NCBI RefSeq assembly: GCF_020532555.1
Contig: NZ_JAJBBR010000005.1
Coordinates: 248,001 to 312,000 of the forward strand
DNA length: 64,000 nt
From: Microvirga lenta
GTDB taxonomy: Bacteria; Pseudomonadota; Alphaproteobacteria; Rhizobiales; Beijerinckiaceae
Direction: 5' to 3'
The position numbers and the translations under genes were made by a program. Of the stretch, positions 28,501 through 37,047 are shown piece by piece. The notes under the pieces are model-generated. The model saw nothing but the letters and a program-made list of their open reading frames with translations. It was not told where the DNA came from and did no database searches. Numbering within the stretch: position 1 is the first letter of the stretch; every line of letters begins with the position of its first letter.

Positions 28501-28551
28501 CTTCGCATAAGCCGGGCCACGATCGGCCCCACCCTCCAGGGGGCAGGCATG

Positions 28552-28578
28552 AGGCGGCGCGCCGTAACTGCGCCGCCT
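28552..28578 (-). terminator. Hairpin after rpsU
   Basis: AGGCGGCGC (28552-28560) and GCGCCGCCT (28570-28578) are perfect complements, 33 bases past the rpsU stop on the minus strand. No T-run follows, so termination here is only suggested. Confidence 0.35.
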
Positions 28579-28610
28579 GCAGGGTCAGTCCAGGGCCAGG
28601 TGCTCTGACC

Positions 28611-28934
28611 TCAGGAGGCCTTCGGCTCTGCGGCCTGAGGACGCGCTCCGGGAGCGGGAGCCGCCGAGGGGCGACGGGCGCCGGCAAAGCGGGGCTTGGG
28701 CTTGGGAGCCGCGATCAGACCCTCGCGAATCGCCTGCTTGCGGGCGGCCTTGCGATTGCGCCGGACGGCCTCGGCCTTCTCCCGGGTCTTCCGCTCGGAG
28801 GGCTTCTCGTAGGCCTTCCGCTGCTTCATTTCACGGAAGATTCCTTCACGCTGCATCTTCTTCTTGAGAACCCTGAGGGCCTGATCGACATTGTTGTCGC
28901 GTACCAAAACCTGCAAAACTTCGTCCAATCTCAT
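28611..28934 (-). CDS. rpsU: 30S ribosomal protein S21, C-terminally extended
   Basis: The core [25 protein letters not shown] is the bS21 family sequence, followed by the basic helix [19 protein letters not shown]. The product is 107 residues from the ATG at 28934, compared with about 70 in many bacteria, because of an Ala/Pro-rich tail (about 80-107). bS21 sits near the mRNA exit of the 30S subunit and helps initiation. The start gives six residues before the usual family start (LQVLVRDNN), so the TTG for that leucine is an alternative start. No strong Shine-Dalgarno precedes the ATG. Confidence 0.92.
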   Translation of the reverse strand: MRLDEVLQVLVRDNNVDQALRVLKKKMQREGIFREMKQRKAYEKPSERKTREKAEAVRRNRKAARKQAIREGLIAAPKPKPRFAGARRPSAAPAPGARPQAAEPKAS

Positions 28935-29241
28935 GTGTAAACGCGCCGGTCGACGTGATGTGTCACGATCGCTGATACCGGCAGGAAGGGGGCTTCCACC
29001 TCCTTGGCGAGGGCGGACCATAGCACAGTTTCGCCGTCTGGCACGCTCCGGGCGCTCCCGAGACCCGAAAAGTCGCAATTTCGCCATCTGGACCCCGCCT
29101 CCTGGGCACGGGCGGACCGCAAGATGGCACGAAATCGGACCGATCTTCTTTTGGGCATGGCAATCTTCTTGCTCTTCCGCGTCGAGAGCGCTACGCCTAC
29201 TGGCAGCAAACCTTTATGACAGACTTTAGAAGGCAGTACCT
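28935..29241. promoter_or_regulatory. Divergent spacer rpsU / cold-shock gene with repeated motif
   Basis: These 307 bases hold no gene I can support. The motif TTTCGCCRTCTGG occurs twice in direct orientation at 29029-29041 and 29079-29091, exactly 50 bases apart, and a related inverted copy (GATGGCACGAAAT) is at 29123-29135, able to pair with ATTTCGCCATC at 29078-29088. This may be a structured 5' leader of the cold-shock mRNA or a regulator-binding array. AGAAGG at 29228-29233 is the ribosome-binding site of the next gene. Confidence 0.45.
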
Positions 29242-29907
29242 ATGGGCCGGGGTAACGAGCACCGCAGCCGCCAGCGTCAGTTCGGCGATCAACCCGCTGA
29301 TCCTTGGGGCGATTACGCTCCGTCGCCATCATTCGAGCGTCCGGCGCGGCCACAGGCTCCGCGGGCGACATCCGGCCGCGAGGCCGAGGCACGGGTGAAG
29401 TGGTTCAATCCCGAGAAGGGATTCGGTTTCGTCGAGCTGACGGACGGCTCGGGCGAGGCTTTCCTGCACGTCAGGCAGGTCGAGGCTGCGGGCCACAGCG
29501 CCCTGCCCTCCGGCACCACCCTGGTGATCCAGGTCGGCACGGGACAGAAAGGTCCCCAGGTCAACGAGATCGTCAGCGTCGACACCAGCACGGCCGAACC
29601 GGAGCCGCCGCGCCGCGGCCCGCGCCCGCCGATGGCTCCGAGAGGCGCTCCCGCCGGTCGTCCGCCCCGCCAAGGCGGCTTCCAGGCCCCGACCGCGGCT
29701 CCCGACACCCTGGGAACCGTGAAGTGGTACAATGAGGTGAAGGGATTCGGCTTCATCGCCGTCGACGGCGAGAGCAAGGATCTGTTCGTGCACGTCTCGG
29801 CGCTGGAGCGCGCCGGCCTCAGCCGGCTCGACCAGGGTCAGGCCGTTCGCGTCGCCATCGTCGAAGGACGCAAGGGCCGCGAAGTCGGAGCCATCGAGCT
29901 CGCCTGA
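29242..29907 (+). CDS. Double cold-shock-domain protein
   Basis: The 221-residue protein has two cold-shock domains, at about 50-112 and 155-220, each with the RNP1-like KGFGF motif (NPEKGFGFVEL and NEVKGFGFIAV) and the FLHV/FVHV RNP2 block. An Arg/Gln-rich N-terminus (1-48) and a Pro/Arg-rich linker (about 117-150) flank them. Such tandem-domain proteins are common in alphaproteobacteria and bind single-stranded RNA or DNA, acting as RNA chaperones or antiterminators in cold or stationary phase. A strong terminator follows. Confidence 0.92.
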   Translation: MGRGNEHRSRQRQFGDQPADPWGDYAPSPSFERPARPQAPRATSGREAEARVKWFNPEKGFGFVELTDGSGEAFLHVRQVEAAGHSALPSGTTLVIQVGTGQKGPQVNEIVSVDTSTAEPEPPRRGPRPPMAPRGAPAGRPPRQGGFQAPTAAPDTLGTVKWYNEVKGFGFIAVDGESKDLFVHVSALERAGLSRLDQGQAVRVAIVEGRKGREVGAIELA

Positions 29908-29930
29908 GCCTCAGACGATCGCAGAATTTC

Positions 29931-29970
29931 AATCCGGCGGCGTCCGAAAGGATGCCGCCGGATTTATTTT
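29931..29970 (+). terminator. Terminator after the cold-shock gene
   Basis: AATCCGGCGGCGTC (29931-29944) pairs with GATGCCGCCGGATT (29951-29964), a 14-bp stem with one G-U pair, followed by a TTATTTTG tract. It lies 24 bases after the stop. Confidence 0.88.
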
Positions 29971-29983
29971 GAAGGCACCTTTT

Positions 29984-30033
29984 CTAGAGCATCGTTCGGA
30001 AAACCGGGTCCACTTTTCCGCACGATGCGCTAG
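29984..30033. repeat. Palindromic intergenic element between csp and mutL
   Basis: CTAGAGCATCGTTCGGAAAA (29984-30003) and TTTTCCGCACGATGCGCTAG (30014-30033) are inverted repeats matching at 18 of 20 positions around a ten-base centre (CCGGGTCCAC). The form, CTAGAGCATCG-GGAAAA...TTTTCC-CGATGC-CTAG, resembles dispersed palindromes seen in the intergenic DNA of Hyphomicrobiales. It lies 13 bases beyond the mutL stop and could also end that transcript. Confidence 0.7.
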
Positions 30034-30045
30034 GCGGATCGTCCG

Positions 30046-31884
30046 TCAGCGGCGGCCGAACAGGCGCTCGATGTCGGAGAGCTTGAGCTCCACGTAGGTG
30101 GGACGTCCGTGGTTGCACTGGCCCGACAGGGGCGTTGCCTCCATCTCGCGCAGGAGCGCGTTCATCTCCTCCGGCTTCATGCGCCGCCCGGCCCGCACGG
30201 AGCCGTGGCAGGACATGCGGGAGAGCACCGCGTCCAGGCGCTCCTCCACAGGGCTCGATGCGCCCTGCCCCCATTCGGCAAGCGCATCCGCCACATCCTG
30301 CACCAGGGCCTTGATGCGCCCGCCCGCCAGGGCCGCCGGCACCTCGCGCACGAGCAGAGCGCCGGGCCCGAACGGCTCCAGCACCAGGCCCAGGCTTTCC
30401 AGCGTTTCGGCCTCGGCCATGACCCGGTCCGCATCGACCGGATCGAGGTCCACCACCTCCGGAATGAGCAGCAATTGCCGCGCGATGCCGGACGAGGCGC
30501 GCTCGCGCTTGAGGCGCTCGTAGACGAGCCGTTCGTGCGCCGCGTGCTGATCGACGATGACGATGCCGTCCTGGGTCTGCGCCACGATATAGGTGCCGTG
30601 GATCTGCGCCCGCGCGGCGCCGAGAGGCGAATCGTCCTGACCCGGATCGTAATCGGGCAGGCTCGCGCGGCTGTCGGCGGACGGCGCCGCGAGGTCGGGG
30701 AGAGCCGTCTGGGCTTCGGCCAGTCCGGACGAGCGATAGCCGGCATCGAGGGGGGCCTGCCAGCCGGCAAAGGCGCTGGAATGGCGGATCGAGGGCGCGC
30801 GCTGGGCCACGGAGACCGGCCGCGGCGGCGCGCCCTGCGGCCGCAGGCTTTCGAGCGTGCGGGTGCCGACGGTCGAGGCGGAACGGAAGCCGAAGCGGGT
30901 GATCGCCTCCTTCAGGGCCGCCACCACGAAGCCGCGCACGAAGGCGGGATCGCGAAAGCGCACCTCGGTTTTCGCCGGGTGGACGTTCACGTCCACATTG
31001 CGCGGGTCGAGATCGATCATCAGCGCCAGCACCGGGTGCCGGTCGGACGCCATCACGTCCGCATAGGCGCCGCGCACCGCGCCGAGCAGCAGCTTGTCGC
31101 GCACCGGCCTGCCGTTGACGGTGAAGTGGATGCCGGCTCCCGTGCCGCGATGGTAGGTCGGAAGGCTGGCGAAGCCCGACAGCCGCACGCCCTCGCGCTC
31201 GACGCCGATCGCCATGGCGTTCTCGTTGAAATCGCTGCCGAGCACGCGGGAGAGGCGCCGCAGGAAACCATGCTCGCCCGCCGGTTCCGGCGGGTAGGTG
31301 AAGGGCGTGATGTGCTCGCCCGCGAGGGTGAAGCGGATGGTCGGATGCGCGATGGCGAGACGCTTGACCACCTCCGCCACGGCTTGCGCCTCGGAGCGGT
31401 CGCTCTTCAGGAACTTCAGGCGGGCGGGCGTGGCGGCGAAGAGGTCGGTCACCTCGATCCGCGTGCCCTTGGGCGCGGACGCGGGACGCACCGGCCCCTT
31501 CACGCCGGCCTCGACCACGATGGACGAGCCGGTTTCGGCGTCGGCCGTGCGCGTGGTGATGGCAAGGCGGGCCACCGCACCGATGGAGGGCAGCGCCTCG
31601 CCGCGAAAGCCCAGCGTGTCGATGGAGGAAAGATCGCCGTCGGGCAGCTTCGAGGTCGCGTGACGCTCGACCGCGAGCTCCAGATCTCCCGGAGTCATGC
31701 CGTGCCCGTCGTCGACGATGCGGATGAGCCGCCGGCCGCCGGCCTCCACGGCAACCTCGATGGAGGTGGCGCCCGCGTCGATGGCGTTCTCGACGAGCTC
31801 CTTCACGGCCGCGGCCGGGCGCTCGACGACCTCGCCCGCGGCGATGCGGTCGACGAGGATGGGATCGAGGCGGCGAACGGGCAT
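30046..31884 (-). CDS. mutL: DNA mismatch repair protein MutL
   Basis: The 612-residue protein has the GHKL ATPase motifs [11 protein letters not shown] (about 29-39), DDGHGM and [10 protein letters not shown] in the N-terminal third, a variable Pro/Ala-rich linker (about 335-420) and a C-terminal dimerisation domain. [12 protein letters not shown] near residue 445 matches the DQHA(X)2E(X)4E motif of MutL proteins with built-in endonuclease activity. It links MutS mismatch recognition to strand incision, in a cell likely to lack MutH. Confidence 0.96.
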   Translation of the reverse strand: MPVRRLDPILVDRIAAGEVVERPAAAVKELVENAIDAGATSIEVAVEAGGRRLIRIVDDGHGMTPGDLELAVERHATSKLPDGDLSSIDTLGFRGEALPSIGAVARLAITTRTADAETGSSIVVEAGVKGPVRPASAPKGTRIEVTDLFAATPARLKFLKSDRSEAQAVAEVVKRLAIAHPTIRFTLAGEHITPFTYPPEPAGEHGFLRRLSRVLGSDFNENAMAIGVEREGVRLSGFASLPTYHRGTGAGIHFTVNGRPVRDKLLLGAVRGAYADVMASDRHPVLALMIDLDPRNVDVNVHPAKTEVRFRDPAFVRGFVVAALKEAITRFGFRSASTVGTRTLESLRPQGAPPRPVSVAQRAPSIRHSSAFAGWQAPLDAGYRSSGLAEAQTALPDLAAPSADSRASLPDYDPGQDDSPLGAARAQIHGTYIVAQTQDGIVIVDQHAAHERLVYERLKRERASSGIARQLLLIPEVVDLDPVDADRVMAEAETLESLGLVLEPFGPGALLVREVPAALAGGRIKALVQDVADALAEWGQGASSPVEERLDAVLSRMSCHGSVRAGRRMKPEEMNALLREMEATPLSGQCNHGRPTYVELKLSDIERLFGRR

Positions 31885-32044
31885 GGGGCGCTTTTCGTGA
31901 CGGAAATCTCACCCGTTAAGATAGAGGTGAAGGGACGAGTCGGCCAGACGGCGCGACATTCTCCCCCTCCCCCGGCAAGCCATCACGGCAAAAAGACGTG
32001 GACAGCCGGCCGGGGCTGGCGCCAATGAGCGAGCGGGTCCGGCG

Positions 32045-33364
32045 CTACTTCGCCTGCGCCAGATACTGCTTAGCGAGGATCTTGCCCTCTTCCACCGCGG
32101 GCTGGTCGAAGGGATCGACGCCCATCGCGTAGCCGGTGAGGATCGTCTCGAGCATGAAGTGCATCAGCAACTCGCCGAGAGACCGCTCGTCGAGTTTCTC
32201 GATGTGGAGCTGGCGCGTGGGGCGTCCGTTCTTCGCGAGGGTCTCGGCGGTCGCCCGGCCTTGCGCCGCAACCAGATCGCCGATGCGCTTGCCGGCGAAA
32301 CCGGGCTCGCCCGCCCGCTGCGCCAGCTTCTCGTCCATGACGGGGCCCTGCCCGGCCACCCCGGTGGTCATGACGGTGAAGAGCTTGTCGTTCGGGCCGC
32401 CGAGATAGAGCTGCAGCTGGCTGTGCTGGTCCACGGGACCGATGGCGGCGACGGGCTGGGTGCCCTTGCCGTTCTTGCCGATGCTCTCCGCCCAGAGCTG
32501 GACCCACCAGCGGGTGAAGCGCTCCAGCCGGTCCGCATAGGCCATGGTGACGGCGATGCCCTTGCCTTCGAGCGCCGTCGCGACATTGACCGCGGCGCCC
32601 AGGGCCGCCGGGGTGTACTTCGCTTCCGTACCGTTGCGGAAGGGCTCATAGGCCTCCGCCGCGCCCGCCCGGATGGCGTCGATATCGAGGCCCATCACGG
32701 CCGCGGGCAGAAGGCCCACATTGGTGAGCACGGAGTAGCGCCCGCCGATGCCGGTATGATGATCGAGGAAGCGCACGCCTTCGGGCTCGAGCAGATCGCG
32801 CAGGGCGTTCTTGCCGCCGTTCCTGCGCGGCTCCGAGAGACCGAGGACGACCTCCTTCGGGTGCGCCTTGAGGCCGGCCTTCTCCAGGCAGGAGAGGACG
32901 GCGATCGTCTGCATCAGGGTCTCGCCCGTGCCGCCGGACTTGGAGATCGACACGAAGCGGGTCGACGACAGGGGCAGCTTGTGCAGGATGTGGTCGAAGG
33001 TGATCGGATCGAGATTGTCGAGGAAATGGATGCGCGGGCTCTCGGTGAACCGCCCTGCCCCGGGCACCGCATAATCCCTGAGCTGCGCAAGGGTCTGGCC
33101 GCCGAGGCTCGACCCGCCGGTGCCGAGAAAGACCACGTCGGTCGCGTCCCGGCGCAGCCACGCCGCCGCCTCGCGCACCGCGTCGAGATCGTCCGTGGTG
33201 CGGGGCATGTGCAGCAGCGGCAGCCGCCCGGTCTCGTCGTCCTCGGCCAGCCGCTTCATGGCCTTGCCCACGACGGAGAGCGCCGCCTCCACCGCCTGCC
33301 GCGGCAGACCGCCTCCACCGATGTTGGATGCAAGGGTGAGATCGATCGTTTGCTGCAGGGCCAT
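32045..33364 (-). CDS. pgi: Glucose-6-phosphate isomerase
   Basis: The 439-residue protein is a SIS-fold phosphoglucose isomerase of the shorter bacterial kind. Visible blocks are FLGTGGSSLGGQTL (about 79-92), SISKSGGTGETLMQ, and AESIGKNGKGTQPV, which matches the family's late active-site region. It interconverts glucose 6-phosphate and fructose 6-phosphate in the cytoplasm. GGAG eight bases before the start gives a ribosome-binding site. It precedes mutL on the same strand with a 160-base gap in which I see no gene. Confidence 0.92.
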   Translation of the reverse strand: MALQQTIDLTLASNIGGGGLPRQAVEAALSVVGKAMKRLAEDDETGRLPLLHMPRTTDDLDAVREAAAWLRRDATDVVFLGTGGSSLGGQTLAQLRDYAVPGAGRFTESPRIHFLDNLDPITFDHILHKLPLSSTRFVSISKSGGTGETLMQTIAVLSCLEKAGLKAHPKEVVLGLSEPRRNGGKNALRDLLEPEGVRFLDHHTGIGGRYSVLTNVGLLPAAVMGLDIDAIRAGAAEAYEPFRNGTEAKYTPAALGAAVNVATALEGKGIAVTMAYADRLERFTRWWVQLWAESIGKNGKGTQPVAAIGPVDQHSQLQLYLGGPNDKLFTVMTTGVAGQGPVMDEKLAQRAGEPGFAGKRIGDLVAAQGRATAETLAKNGRPTRQLHIEKLDERSLGELLMHFMLETILTGYAMGVDPFDQPAVEEGKILAKQYLAQAK

Positions 33365-33493
33365 GGGGAATGCTCCGACTCGTTACAGGAGAGCGGAACA
33401 CTAGGGCAGAGGATGGGCGGCGGCTAGGGTGTGCCTCTTCGGGGCGGCGACAGGTCTGTCCCGGTTCGAGGTGTGACAAAACGCACGCTATAA

Positions 33494-33516
33494 CATATCG
33501 ACTACTCTACGATATG
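33494..33516. promoter_or_regulatory. Inverted repeat upstream of the second RTX gene
   Basis: CATATCG (33494-33500) and CGATATG (33510-33516) are perfect complements nine bases apart in an A+T-rich patch about 60 bases before the RTX pseudogene. It could be an operator; no regulator is known. Confidence 0.3.
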
Positions 33517-33576
33517 CCCTAGCTACCGCATCGGCAATGTCAAAGCCGCGAGAAAGCGGAGTCGTTGCCGCCAGTC

Positions 33577-35667
33577 ATGTCCCACCGCGAGCCAGCCATG
33601 CCCTTCACTCCTGTCCTGCAATCCTTCAGCCGCCCCGGCATCTCCGACATCATCACCCGCGTCTCGACCATGGCCGACGGCAGCCAAGGGAATGAGCGCA
33701 GCCAGAACGCCACGTTCAGCGCCGACGGCCGGTATGTGCTGTTCGACAGCTATGCGAAGCTCGTCCCGGGCGATACCACCGCTTGGCGCGACGTCTACAT
33801 CAAGGACCTCCTGACCGGCACGGTCCGTCAGGTATCGACCGCCGCAAACGGCGCTCCGGCCACGGGCGGCGACAGCGACAATGCCCGCTTCAGCGCCGAC
33901 GGGCGCTACGTAGTCTTCGAGAGTTCCGCCAGGGATCTCGTGCCCGGAGACACCAACGGCGAACGCGACATCTTCCGGAAAGATCTCGTGACCGGAGCCG
34001 TCGTGCGGGTTTCCACGGCCGCGGGAGGCGTCGAGAACGACGGCAGCAGCCAAGCGCAGATCAGCGAGGAGGGACGCTACATTCTGTTCCAAAGCCTCGC
34101 GGCGCTTCTCCCGGACGACACAAACGGCAAGAACGACATCTACATCAAGGACGTTCAGGACAACATCCTCAGGCGCGTTTCGCTCGCCAACGGATGGACC
34201 GAGGAATCCAACGGCTGGAGCGAGAGACCTCAACTCAGCCCCGATGGAAATTCGGCGCTGTTCGAGAGCATCGCCAACAACTTCGTGCCGAACGACACCA
34301 ACGATAAAGCCGACATCTTCATCAAGAATTTCGTGACCGGGGCCGTCACCCACGTGTCGTCGGCCGCCGACGGCACGGGCGGCAACGGCACCTCGCGCGA
34401 CGCTCATTTCAGCCGCGATGGACGCTACGTGGTGTTCGAGAGCGATTCCACGAACCTGGTGACCGGCGACACCAACGGCGACTACGACATCTTCCGCAAG
34501 GACCTCCTGACCGGTGCGATCACGCGCGTCTCCACCGCCGCCGACGGCGCCGAGGGCAACGGCACGAGCCAAAGGGCGGAGTTCAGTGCCGACGGCCGCT
34601 ACGTGACGTTTCAAAGCACCTCAAGCAACCTTGTGGCCGGCGACACGAACGGTTCATGGGATGTGTTCCGCAAGGATCTCGTGACCGGCGAGATCATCCG
34701 GCTCTCGACGGATGCGGCCGGAGCGGAGGGGAACGACAGCAGCTATCGCCTGCGGCTGAGCGAGGACGGACGCTACGGAGTCTTCGAAAGCCTCGCCGAC
34801 AATCTCGTGCCGGGCGATACCAACGGCTGGACGGACATCTTCCGCGTCGACATGGCCATGATGGTCAACCGAGCGGCTATCTCCGAAGGCCGCTTCGTGG
34901 ATATTCGTCTCGGCGTCGGCGCCGCCACAAGCGTCCGGATTGCGTAGGGCGACGGCACGGTCGAGACGGTCACGCCGAAGGGAGGCACCGCTGCCCTCAG
35001 CCATGCCTATGCGACCGGCGGCACCAAGTCCGCGACGGTGACCTTGTACCAGGGCGCCCATAAGTGGGAAGGAACCTACAGTATCGATCTGGCTTCGGGC
35101 CAGATGGCGCTCGCATCCGTGCAATCCGACACGTTCCCGGGCGGAACGGGCAACGACGTCATCAAGGGCACAAGCGGCAACGACCATCTGTTCGGCGGCG
35201 CGGGCAACGACACGCTCAAGGGCGATGCCGGTCACGACACCATCGGCGGCGGTGCGGGCAAGGACAAGCTCTACGGCGGCAAGGGCAAGACCAGCAAGGA
35301 TGCCTTCGTGTTCGACACCAAGCTCACCAGCAAGAGCGTGGCCAACCGGAACAAGGACAAGATCTACGACTTCGGGGCCAAGTACGACAGCCTGTTCTTC
35401 GACGATGCGGCGTTCACCAACAAGACCATTGCCAAGTACCTGAAGAAGAAGAACGCCTCGCTCGACAAGCCGGCCAAGCTCAAGGCGAGCTACTTCAAGA
35501 AGGGCAGCAAGGCCACCGACAAGGACGACTTCTTCATCCTCAAGGGCAAGAAGCTGTACTGGGACGTAGACGGCTCGGGCCGCAAAGCCATGGTGGAGAT
35601 CACCAGCTTCAAGCTGCAGAAGGGCGAAGGCACCACCCTCTCCCATCACGACTTCTTCTTCATCTGA
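33577..35667 (+). pseudogene. Beta-propeller/PKD/RTX protein interrupted by an amber codon
   Basis: One reading frame runs from the ATG at 33577 (or 33598) to 35667 with a single in-frame TAG at 34945-34947. The first part encodes seven repeats of about 58 residues, each with a pattern like SADGRYVVFES...GDTNG..DIFRKDL.TG, a PD40-type seven-bladed propeller. After the stop the frame continues GDGTVETV...SHAYATGGTKSATVTL, a PKD-like domain, then RTX repeats (GNDHLFGGAGNDTLKG) and the lysine-rich secretion domain. Before the stop the residues are VRIA; a tryptophan codon TGG there would give the canonical WGDG of PKD domains, so a single G-to-A change explains the break. As it stands the propeller would lack its secretion signal. 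A sequencing error or amber readthrough are alternatives. Confidence 0.85.
35233..35667 (+). repeat. Shared RTX 3' module, copy 2
   Basis: This segment is the same length as 17048-17482 and aligned without gaps, at about 94% identity by hand count. It encodes the final RTX repeat and the C-terminal secretion domain of the interrupted gene. Confidence 0.9.
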
Positions 35668-35700
35668 CGCCCTGAACGAGAGGGTGCACGCACGAACAAC

Positions 35701-35728
35701 AAAAAAGGGAGCCTTGCGGCTCCCTTTT
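35701..35728. terminator. Bidirectional terminator between the RTX gene and M16 pair
   Basis: AAAAGGGAGCC (35703-35713), loop TTGC and GGCTCCCTTTT (35718-35728) form an 11-bp stem with A-run on the left and T-run on the right, so it can end transcripts from both sides. It sits 34 bases past the RTX stop and 20 before the M16 stop. Confidence 0.9.
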
Positions 35729-35747
35729 CCTTTTCGGCTTCAGAACC

Positions 35748-37031
35748 TCAAAGTCCCGTCGGCCGCCCTGCGATCACCGTCAGCATCTGGCCGTCGCCGA
35801 AGATGCGCTCGGCGGCGATGTGGATGTCTTCCCTCGTGACGGCCGCCACAAGGGCGTTGCGGCGGGCGATGTAGTCGACGCCGAGGCCCTCGAAGGCGAT
35901 CTGCACCATGGTATGGGCGATCTTCGTCGAGGTGTCGAAGCCCAGGGCATAGGAGCCGACGAGATAGTCCTTCGCCTTCTGCAGTTCCTCGTCGGTCGGA
36001 CCTTGCGTCTTCAGGCGCAGGATCTCTTCCTGGATCACCTGCAGGGCCTCGCCGACGCGCTCGTTCTTGGTGGCGGTGTAGCCCCAGGTCATGGCGGCGG
36101 AGCGGTAGCTCACGAGGGACGTGCCGACGCTGTAGGCGAGGCCGCGCTTCTCGCGCACCTCCTGGAACAGGCGCGAGGTGAAGGCGCCGCCGCCCAGGAT
36201 GTGGTTGAGCACATAGGCCGGGATGAAGCCCGGGTCGCGCCAGGCCACGCCCTGCGTGCCGAAGCGGATCACCGATTGCGGCACGTCGAGGTCCACCACG
36301 AAACGGGACCCGAGCTGCTTGAGCGAGGTCGCCTCGATCATGCCGAGAGGCTTGGCCTCGGGAAGAGAACCGAAGGCCTTGTCGAGCAGCACCGAGAGGC
36401 GCTCCGCATCGATGGCCCCGACGACGGCGATCTTGATGCGCCCGCGGGTGATGATCGCCTGGTGCATGTCGACCAGATCGTCCCGGGTGATCGCCGCCAC
36501 GCTCTCCGGCGTGCCGGAAGTCGGACGGCCGTAGGGATGCCCCGCGAAGCCTTCCTCGAAGAAGCGACGCGTGGCCATCACGCCCGGATCGTTCTGCTGG
36601 TAGCGCAGGCCGGCGATGGTCTGCGCGCGCACGCGCTCGATGGCGTCCTGATCGAAGCGCGGCTCCGTCAGAGCCAGGCGCAGAAGCTCGAACGCTTCGT
36701 CCGCGTGCTTGACCAGGGTCTTCAGCGAACCGCCGATGGCATCGTTACCGGCGTTGAAGGACAGCTCGATCGCCCGTCCCGCGAGACGCTCCTGGAACGC
36801 ATCGGAATCGTATTCGCCCGCCCCCTCGTCGAGGAGGCGCGCCAGCATCTGCGCCACGCCGGGCCGGTTCTCCGGGTCGTGGGCGGAGCCGCCCTCGAAG
36901 ATGAAGGCGACGGCAATCAGCGGCACCACGCTCGATTCGACGTGCCAGGCTTCGATGCCGCCGGGAGACACCAGCGTCTTCACCGTTGTGGGGGACGCGG
37001 AAAGAGTTTCGACGGAAGCTGTCATGGTCAT
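35748..37031 (-). CDS. M16-family protein without the zinc motif (inactive partner)
   Basis: The 427-residue protein has the two-domain M16 layout. Where active members carry HxxEH, it reads PGVAQMLARLLDEG, so the catalytic His and Glu are missing. The C-terminal half keeps LGGGAFTSRLFQEVREKRGLAYSVG, the M16 substrate-binding block. It is encoded 16 bases after the active M16 gene, and such pairs are known to act as heterodimers in which one subunit binds zinc and the other shapes the chamber. It has no clear signal peptide. Confidence 0.9.
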   Translation of the reverse strand: MTMTASVETLSASPTTVKTLVSPGGIEAWHVESSVVPLIAVAFIFEGGSAHDPENRPGVAQMLARLLDEGAGEYDSDAFQERLAGRAIELSFNAGNDAIGGSLKTLVKHADEAFELLRLALTEPRFDQDAIERVRAQTIAGLRYQQNDPGVMATRRFFEEGFAGHPYGRPTSGTPESVAAITRDDLVDMHQAIITRGRIKIAVVGAIDAERLSVLLDKAFGSLPEAKPLGMIEATSLKQLGSRFVVDLDVPQSVIRFGTQGVAWRDPGFIPAYVLNHILGGGAFTSRLFQEVREKRGLAYSVGTSLVSYRSAAMTWGYTATKNERVGEALQVIQEEILRLKTQGPTDEELQKAKDYLVGSYALGFDTSTKIAHTMVQIAFEGLGVDYIARRNALVAAVTREDIHIAAERIFGDGQMLTVIAGRPTGL

Positions 37032-37047
37032 CTCGGTTCTCGCGGCC

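Noticed and set aside
33700-34870. Regular repeats resembling a CRISPR array
   Set aside because: The periodicity is about 175 bases and codes for protein blades in frame; there are no short identical repeats with unique spacers.
34948-35667. A separate RTX gene starting at a GTG/TTG near 35038
   Set aside because: It has no ribosome-binding site, would start inside the PKD domain and lies in the same frame as the propeller gene, so a nonsense mutation in one gene is the simpler reading.
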